A stretch of 64,000 nt of DNA from Bolinopsis microptera (lineage: Eukaryota; Ctenophora; Tentaculata; Lobata; Bolinopsidae), in the NCBI RefSeq assembly GCF_026151205.1, contig NC_087073.1, positions 1,302,001-1,366,000 on the forward strand, read 5' to 3'. Within the stretch, counting starts at the first letter, position 1, and each line of letters begins with the position of its first letter. The notes below the pieces were generated by a model. It ran no database searches, was not told the origin of the DNA, and saw only the letters and a list, made by a program, of their open reading frames with translations. The translations under genes and the position numbers were made by a program. Below, one piece after another: positions 13,367 to 22,500 of this stretch.

Positions 13367-15623
13367 TAGTGTACTGCTACTAGAGTATTGCTGTACCAAA
13401 TTAGTGTACTGCTACTAGAGTATTGCTGTACCAAATTAGTGTACTGCTACTAGAGTATTGCTGTACCAAATTAGTGTACTGCTACTAGAGTATTGCTGTA
13501 CCAAATTAGTGTACTGCTACTAGAGTATTGCTGTACCAAATTAGTGTACTGCTACTAGAGTATTGCTGTACCAAATTAGTGTACTGCTACTAGAGTATTG
13601 CTGTACCAAATTAGTGTACTGCTACTAGAGTATTGCTGTACCAAATTAGTGTACTGCTACTAGAGTATTGCAGTACCAAATTAGTGTACTGCTACTAGAG
13701 TATTGCTGTACCAAATTAGTGTACTGCTACTAGAGTATTGCTGTACCAAATTAGTGTACTGCTACTAGAGTATTGCTGTACCAAATTAGTGTACTGCTAC
13801 TAGAGTATTGCTGTACCAAATTAGTGTACTGCTACTAGAGTATTGCTGTACCAAATTAGTGTACTGCTACTAGAGTATTGCTGTACCAAATTAGTGTACT
13901 GCTACTAGAGTATTGCTGTACCAAATTAGTGTACTGCTACTAGAGTATTGCTGTACCAAATTAGTGTACTGCTACTAGAGTATTGCTGTACCAAATTAGT
14001 GTACTGCTACTAGAGTATTGCAGTACCAAATTAGTGTACTGCTACTAGAGTATTGCTGTACCAAATTAGTGTACTGCTACTAGAGTATTGCTGTACCAAA
14101 TTAGTGTACTGCTACTAGAGTATTGCTGTACCAAATTAGTGTACTGCTACTAGAGTATTGCTGTACCAAATTAGTGTACTGCTACTAGAGTATTGCTGTA
14201 CCAAATTAGTGTACTGCTACTAGAGTATTGCATACCAAATTAGTGTACTGCTACTAGAGTATTGCTGTACCAAATTAGTGTACTGCTACTAGAGTATTGC
14301 ATACCAAATTAGTGTACTGCTACTAGAGTATTGCTGTACCAAATTAGTGTACTGCTACTAGAGTATTGCTGTACCAAATTAGTGTACTGCTACTAGAGTA
14401 TTGCTGTACCAAATTAGTGTACTGCTACTAGAGTATTGCTGTACCAAATTAGTGTACTGCTACTAGAGTATTGCTGTACCAAATTAGTGTACTGCTACTA
14501 GAGTATTGCTGTACCAAATTAGTGTACTGCTACTAGAGTATTGCTGTACCAAATTAGTGTACTGCTACTAGAGTATTGCTGTACCAAATTAGTGTACTGC
14601 TACTAGAGTATTGCTGTACCAAATTAGTGTACTGCTACTAGAGTATTGCTGTACCAAATTAGTGTACTGCTACTAGAGTATTGCTGTACCAAATTAGTGT
14701 ACTGCTACTAGAGTATTGCTGTACCAAATTAGTGTACTGCTACTAGAGTATTGCTGTACCAAATTAGTGTACTGCTACTAGAGTATTGCTGTACCAAATT
14801 AGTGTACTGCTACTAGAGTATTGCTGTACCAAATTAGTGTACTGCTACTAGAGTATTGCTGTACCAAATTAGTGTACTGCTACTAGAGTATTGCTGTACC
14901 AAATTAGTGTACTGCTACTAGAGTATTGCTGTACCAAATTAGTGTACTGCTACTAGAGTATTGCTGTACCAAATTAGTGTACTGCTACTAGAGTATTGCT
15001 GTACCAAATTAGTGTACTGCTACTAGAGTATTGCTGTACCAAATTAGTGTACTGCTACTAGAGTATTGCATACCAAATTAGTGTACTGCTACTAGAGTAT
15101 TGCATACCAAATTAGTGTACTGCTACTAGAGTATTGCATACCAAATTAGTGTACTGCTACTAGAGTATTGCTGTACCAAATTAGTGTACTGCTACTAGAG
15201 TATTGCTGTACCAAATTAGTGTACTGCTACTAGAGTATTGCTGTACCAAATTAGTGTACTGCTACTAGAGTATTGCTGTACCAAATTAGTGTACTGCTAC
15301 TAGAGTATTGCATACCAAATTAGTGTACTGCTACTAGAGTATTGCTGTACCAAATTAGTGTACTGCTACTAGAGTATTGCTGTACCAAATTAGTGTACTG
15401 CTACTAGAGTATTGCTGTACCAAATTAGTGTACTGCTACTAGAGTATTGCTGTACCAAATTAGTGTACTGCTACTAGAGTATTGCTGTACCAAATTAGTG
15501 TACTGCTACTAGAGTACTGCTGTACCAAATTAGTGTACTGCTACTAGAGTATTGCATACCAAATTAGTGTACTGCTACTAGAGTATTGCTGTACCAAATT
15601 AGTGTACTGCTACTAGAGTATTG
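13367..15623. repeat. 35-bp minisatellite, about 64 copies
   Basis: Nearly perfect tandem array; the unit begins CAAATTAGTGTACTGC and ends GAGTATTGCTGTAC. Occasional units are one base shorter (TTGCATACC in place of TTGCTGTACC) and one carries AGTACTGC in place of AGTATTGC. The short variants cluster at about 14,230-14,310 and 15,068-15,140, indicating local amplification of variant blocks. High homogeneity suggests recent expansion. Confidence 0.97.
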
Positions 15624-15754
15624 ACAGTGGAACAATGTGTCACTTAATGCGTGTCAGTTAATGTTAGACAAATTGTTGCAAAATTAAAAGACAAATCAAA
15701 ATAGACTGAATGGAGAAGGATTTGTGAAGTATCGAGGAGAGCTGAAGCTAGACG

Positions 15755-15995
15755 GTACGTGACCAGTGGCGTAACCAGGCAACGTAACGCCACGGTAAGT
15801 GACCAGTGGCGTAACCAGGCAACGTAACGCCACGGTAAGTGACCAGTGGCGTAACCAGGCAACGTAACGCCACGGTAAGTGACCAGTGGCGTAACCAGGC
15901 AACGTAACGCCACGGTACGTGACCAGTGGCGTAACCAGGCAACGTAACACCACGGTACGTGACCAGTGGCGTAACCAGGCAACGTAACGCCACTG
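15755..15995. repeat. 40-bp minisatellite, six copies, with hAT-end-like unit
   Basis: Six tandem copies with exact 40-bp spacing. Each unit contains CAGTGGCGTAAC followed eight bases later by GTAACGCCAC, which is close to an inverted repeat (11 of 12 if the final copy ending in CTG is used). CAGTGGCGTA is a common start of hAT-type transposon termini, so the unit resembles two abutted transposon ends. The sequence stays open in several minus-strand frames only because it is repetitive. Confidence 0.93.
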
Positions 15996-16340
15996 CATGT
16001 CACGCATCACGTGCTGCTAACAGTTTGTCAATAAGAGTTGCACTAGTTACCATGGTTATTAGTGTAACCCTATGGCCGGGACTTCACTGTCGCAGTTGAA
16101 ATGCAAAAGTATAAACCAGCCTTACATTTTCGTAGTTAAAACGGTGCGAAAGTAAATCTATTATGAGGGAGGGAGCGAGAGTGTGGGAGTACACACAAAC
16201 TTTAGTATCTAATCACATTTGGGTCACAAAATGATCAATTAAACCACTTACCACCGACCAATTTAGGAAACCTTTATCCTTTTATCATTTGGTTTTCCAG
16301 CCCCCGTAACTTACCGTTTTCTTGATTGAGCCGTTCAGAA
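15996..16340. other. No gene recognised
   Basis: This stretch lies between two tandem arrays on the 3' side of RAD9 exon 7. I looked for the next RAD9 exon on the minus strand (expected to resume after a split AG codon end) and found no convincing match. The segment just before the tetranucleotide array, TTGAGCCGTTCAGAAATT, resembles sequence often found next to tetranucleotide tails of mobile elements, but I cannot name one. Confidence 0.5.
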
Positions 16341-16341
16341 A

Positions 16342-16343
16342 TT

Positions 16344-16398
<55 letters not shown>

Positions 16399-16401
16399 GT
16401 C

Positions 16402-16490
<89 letters not shown>
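16342..16490. repeat. (CAGA)n microsatellite
   Basis: About 37 tetranucleotide units, interrupted once by CAGT. It is followed by three copies of a short TATTATGTAAG motif (16,535-16,567), which ends directly at the donor of RAD9 exon 7. Confidence 0.97.
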
Positions 16491-16570
16491 CATCTTGAGA
16501 TTATTATTATTGATAGATAATACTAGAAAGTATTATGTAAGTATTATGTAAGTATTATGTAAGTATTTAC

Positions 16571-19500
16571 CTGCCAGGATCATCGAAGTATAAATGTAGT
16601 TGCTGAGCAACAGAGTCTTGGAACTGAAGAATAGCTCTCCACTCCTTCAAACAAAAGGTAATCTCTCTGTCTACTGATACATCGTAGCAGGAGAACTCAG
16701 TGCTAGCTAACCGCATTTCAGTCTGCAGCACCTGGAACAGTACCAAGTTGGAACAGTGCCAAGTTGGAACAGTGCCAAGTTGGAACAGTGCCAAGTTGGA
16801 ACAGTGCCAAGTTGGAACAGTGCCAAGTTGGAACAGTGCCAAGTTGGAACAGTGCCAAGTTGGAACAGTGCCAAGTTGGAACAGTGCCAAGTTGGAACAG
16901 TGCCAGGTTGGAACAGTACCAAGTTGGAACAGTGCCAAGTTGGAACAGTGCCAGGTTGGAACAGTGCCAAGTTGGAACAGTGCCAAGTTGGAACAGTGCC
17001 AGGTTGGAACAGTACCAAGTTGGAACCAGGGGTGTAGGAAGAGTGGGGGCAGGGGGGGCGACCGCCCCCCCCCCCCATAAAATCTGGAAAAGGGGCGAAA
17101 AGGGGCCAACTTTTTCAAGTAAATTAGCAGGATACAATCCAGCTGTGAGCTGGCATGAACATGAAATCTGATAATTTATATTACATATTCCGATATTACA
17201 TGTCAGGATTCATCAGAAGTTCAGGAACCTAGCGATTATAAAATTCAGATAACATTGCTGGTTACTCTTCTATGCCGTGTTCAGTATTTTCAATACCAGA
17301 ATCTTTCAATGAACCAGAAATCTGTTAATTTATATTACATATTCTGATATTAAACGGGTAGCTGATTTTGATAAAATAACATCGTGATCCGGCGTGATCA
17401 ATTATTTTAATTGAAGTACAACGGCTGCACCCCTGACTTTTTAACTTAACAAGAGACGTATAATGTATATATTAGGACATTTGTAATTTGATAAAATTTA
17501 AAGTTTTGGTGTGTGAATTAAAGGTCTTTAAAACAAAACATATTACATGTCAGGATTCATCAGAAGTTCAGAAGCCTAGCGAGTATAAAATTCAGATAAC
17601 ATTACTGATTACTTTTTTATGCCGTGGGAGTAAATTAGTAAGACACAGTTTGCCCCTTGTAGTCCAAATTTACATTACCTCATTGCTAGAATTCGTTCCT
17701 TAAAACAAATTTTCCAAGAATTGTTCCAGTTTCTCCTTCCTTGCATGTTGTACCCTCTTTGAGAGTGAGACCTATAACTGTAAGAATATTTTTCAAAATT
17801 TGCAGGACATTTCCTTTGACCCTTAATTAAATGGGCACAACAAAATCTTTCTGGATTTATCATTTCACATTGCTAGATTTCAATTCTGGAAGCAAATTTC
17901 CTGAAATTCTTTTCCAGAGAATGCAATATGCACCCCTTTTTCGAACTACACTTATTTCGCAAGAGCTGCTTGCAGGCCCTAATAATTAATATGCATTTAA
18001 AATCGTATTATTTTAATCATTCTTGAAACTGTGTTTGAAAATGATCTCTATTGCCAAATTGCTCAGCTAGGCCTTTTACACGTTTTCAGGCTGTGGCCAA
18101 AGCGCGTGCTAAATTTGAAAAACTCTAAGATTTTGGCCCCCTCATGAAGAAAATCATTCCTACACCCCTGGTTGGAACAGTGCCAAGTTGGAACAGTGCC
18201 AAGTTGGAACAGTGCCAGGTTGGAACAGTGCCAGGTTGGAACAGTGCCAAGTTGGAACAGTGCCAAGTTGGAACAGTGCCAAGTTGGAACAGTGCCAAGT
18301 TGGAACAGTGCCAGGTTGGAACAGTGCCAGGTTGGAACAGTACCAAGTTGGAACAGTGCCAAGTTGGAACAGTGCCAGGTTGGAACAGTGCCAAGTTGGA
18401 ACAGTGCCAAGTTGGAACAGTGCCAGGTTGGAACAGTACCAAGTTGGAACAGTGCCAAGTTGGAACAGTGCCAAGTTAAAACACTGTATAATAATGGACT
18501 GATCTGTAGTCTGGGAGACAATTTCGCAATCAACACGTGATTTCAAAGAATTTATGATCTACAATTATAAGTCTCCAGACACAGTACAATTAATAAGAAT
18601 CGGGACGTTCTTTTAATTCCGACAAATATCCCGATAGTGATTCCGGCAACAATTCTAGAATATTCCAGAATATTCTATACTATTCTTTGATGTTATGTAA
18701 TGTTCTGTAATGTTCTGCAATGTTCTGTAATGTTCTGTAATGTTCTGTAATGTTCTGTAATGTTCTGTAATGTCCTGTAATGCTCTGTAATGTCCTGTAA
18801 TGTCCTGTAATGTCCTGTAATGTCCTGTAATGCTCTGTAATGCTCCGTAATGCTCTGTAATGTCCTGTAATGTTCTGTAATGTTCTGTAATGTTCTGTAA
18901 TGTTCTGTAATGTTCTGTAATGTTCTGTAATGTTCTGTAATGTTCTGTAATGTTCTGTAACGCTCTGTAATGTTCTGTAATGCTCTGTAATGCTCTGTAA
19001 TGCTCTGTAATGATCTGTAATGTTCTGTAACGCTCTGTAATGTTCTGTAATGCTCTGTAATGCTCTGTAATGCTCTGTAACGCTCTGTAATGTTCTGTAA
19101 TGCTCTGTAATGCTCTGTAATGATCTGTAATGCTCTGTAATACTCTGTAATGCTCTGTAATGTTCTGTAATGTTCTGTAATGTTCTGTAATGCTCTGTAA
19201 TGTTCTGTAATGTTCTGTAATGCTCTGTAATGTTCTGTAATGCTCTGTAATGCTCTGTAATGTTCTGTAATGTTCTGTAATGCTCTGTAATACTCCGTAA
19301 TGCGCTGTAATGCTCTGTAATGTTCTGTTATGCTCTGTAATGCTCTGTAATGCTCTGTAATACTCCGTAATGTTCTGTAATGTTCTGTAATGCTCTGTAA
19401 CGCTCTGTAATGTTCTGTAATGCTCTGTGACTGTAATGTTCTGTAATGTTCTGTAATGCTCTGTTATGCTCTGTAATGTTCTGTAATGTTCTGTTATGCT

Positions 19501-22500
19501 CTGTAATGCTCTGTAATGCTCTGTAATACTCCGTAATGCTCTGTTATGCTCTGTAATGTTCTGTAATGTTCTGTAATGCTCTGTAACGCTCTGTAATGCT
19601 CTGTAATGTTCTGTAATGTTCTGTAATGTTCTGTAATGCTCTGTTATGCTCTGTAATGTTCTGTAATGCTCTGTTATGCTCTGTAATGTTCTGTAATGTT
19701 CTGTAATGTTCTGTAATATTCTGTAATGTTCTGTAATGCTCTGTAATGCTCTGTAATGCTCTGTAACGCTCTGTAATGCTCTGTAATGTTCTGTAATGTT
19801 CTGTAATGTTCTGTAATGTTCTGTAATATTCTGTAATGTTCTGTAATGTTCTGTAATGTTCTGTTATGCTCTGTAATGCTCTGTTATGTTCTGTAATGCT
19901 CTGTAATGCTCTGTAATGCTCTGTAACGCTCTGTAATGTTCTGTAATGTTCTGTAATGTTCTGTAATGCTCTGTAATGCTCTGTAACGCTCTGTAATGTT
20001 CTGTAATGTTCTGTAATGCTCTGTAATGTTCTGTAACGCTCTGTAATGCTCTGTTATGTTCTGTAACAGTACCTTGCCGTACTGACTCTCCTCCTCTACA
20101 TAGTTACTGAGCATCGTGTGGTCATGTTTAGCGTTTAGGGTTATCTCCGCCACATTAGTAGGGAAATGTACGACGCAGTCTCCTAGAAACCTGGGACAAA
20201 CGGGATTAGAACGGTATTATGTGTACAGTATTGGTACTAGCATAATGGTATTATGTGTACAGTATTGGTACTAGCATAATGGTATTGTATGCTAGTACAG
20301 TATTGGTACTAGCATAATGGTATTGTATATGCTAGCACAGTATTGGTACTAGCATAATGGTATTATATGCTAGTACAGTATTGGTACTAGCATAATGGTA
20401 TTGTATGCTAGTACAGTATTGGTACTAGCATAATGGTATTATATGCTAGTACAGTATTGGTACTAGCATAATGGTATTATATGCTAGTACAGTATTAGTA
20501 CTAGCATAATAGTATTGTATGCTAGTACAGTATTGGTACTAGCATAATGGTATTATATGCTAGTACAGTATTGGTACTAGCATAATGGTATTGTATATGC
20601 TAGTACAGTATTGGTCTTTATATAAATTACAAGTTAACTCAAGTCACATAAACACTGAACCTTAGTCACAACAAACTGAACTAAAGAAATGACGTTGCTG
20701 TCAGAATAAAAACAAGAGTTTTTACAAAAACATAGACGGAAAGTTTCAATGTGAACACTTACTTTTGGTCTGAGACGATGTGAATGACAGAAGAGTTTTT
20801 ATTGAAGATAGCACTGAGTCCCTCGCATTCCTGGAACGTTAAGTTGAACTGCTTCTTTATTCCTGAAATCAGAAGAGTTGTAACATTACAGTGAACAGTC
20901 ATAGTACTGTTGCTAGGTTACTGTTGATAGGTTACTGTTGCTGGGTACTGTTGCTAGGTTACTGTTGCTAGGTTACTGTTGCTAGGTTACTGTTGCTAGG
21001 TACTGTTGCTAGGTTACTGTTGCTAGGTTACTGTTGCTAGGTTACTGTTGCTAGGTACTGTTGCTAGGTTACTGTTGCTAGGTTACTATTGCTGGGTTAC
21101 TGTTGCTAGGTTACTGTTGCTAGGTTACTGTTGCTAGGTTACTGTTGCTAGGTTACTGTTGCTAGGTTACTGTTGCTGGGTTACTGTTGCTAGGTTACTA
21201 TTGCTGGGTTACTGTTGCTAGGTTACTGTTGCTAGGTTACTGTTGCTAGGTTACTGTTGCTAGGTTACTGTTGCTGGGTTACTGTTGCTAGGTACTGTTG
21301 CTGGGTTGCTGTTGCTAGGTTACTGTTGCTAGGTTACTGTTGCTAGGTTACTGTTGCTAGGTTACTGTTGCTAGGTTACTGTTGCTGGGTTACTGTTGCT
21401 AGGTACTGTTGCTAGGTTACTGTTGCTAGGTTACTGTTGCTAGGTTACTGTTGCTAGGTTACTGTTGCTAGGTTACTGTTGCTAGGTTACTATTGCTGGG
21501 TTACTGTTGCTAGGTTACTGTTGCTAGGTTACTGTTGCTGGGTTATTGTTGCTAGGTACTGTTGCTGGGTTGCTGTTGCTAGGTTACTGTTGCTAGGTTA
21601 CTGTTGCTGGGTTACTGTTGCTAGGTACTGTTGCTAGGTTATTGTTGCTAGGTTACTGTTGCTAGGTTACTGTTGCTGGGTTACTGTTGCTAGGTTGCAG
21701 TTGCTAGGTTACAGTTGCTAGGTTACTGTTGCTAGGTTACTGTTGCTGGGTTACTGTTGCTAGGTTATTGTTGCTAGGTTACTGTTGCTAGGTTACAGTT
21801 GCTGGGTTACTGTTGCTAGGTTACTGTTGCTAGGTTACTGTTGCTGGGTTACTGTTGCTGGGTTACTGTTGCTAGGTTACTGTTGCTAGGTACTGTTGCT
21901 AGGTTACTGTTGCTAGGTTACTGTTGCTAGGTTACAGTTGCTAGGTTACTGTTGCTAGGTTACTGTTGCTAGGTTACTGTTGCTGGGTTACTGTTGCTAG
22001 GTACAGTTGCTGGATTACTGTTGCTACGTTACTATTGCTAGGTTACTGTTGCTAGGTTACTGTTGCTAGGTTACAGTTGCTAGGTTACTGTTGCTAGGTA
22101 CTGTTGCTGGGTTACTGTTGCTAGGTTACAGTTGCTAGGTTACTGTTGCTAGGTTACTGTTGCTAGGTTACTGTCGCTGGGTTACTGTTGTTAGGTTACT
22201 GTTGCTAGGTTACTGTTGCTAGGTTACTGTTGCTGGGTTACTGTTGCTAGGTACAGTTGCTGGGTTACTGTTGCTAGGTTACTGTTGCTAGGTTACTGTT
22301 GCTAGGTTACTGTTGCTAGGTAGAGGGCGAGCCCACTGCCCACCGATGGTAATACTAGTGCTTATCTCCCGACCAGCAAACTTAGCTACGATTAGATTTC
22401 AAACGAAAGATGAGCGACTTGCATATTTTCGCCGCAAAATTACTGATCACATTATAGAAAGTGAAACAGCGAAACAGAATATTTTAATACCTAAAAAGGA

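Noticed and set aside
13367-15623. CRISPR-like regular array
   Set aside because: Units are contiguous 35-mers with no unique spacers, in an animal genome; it is a minisatellite. The same applies to the 52-bp and 29-bp arrays.
15644-16010. Long minus-strand frames with a repeated WRYVAWLRHWS-type peptide
   Set aside because: They exist in several frames at once because a 40-bp repeat lacks stops; there is no start context or flanking gene.
16700-18546. Proteins with GTVPTWHCSNLALFQ-type repeats on both strands
   Set aside because: Produced by the 16-bp minisatellite in a RAD9 intron; open in many frames, interrupted by a transposon.
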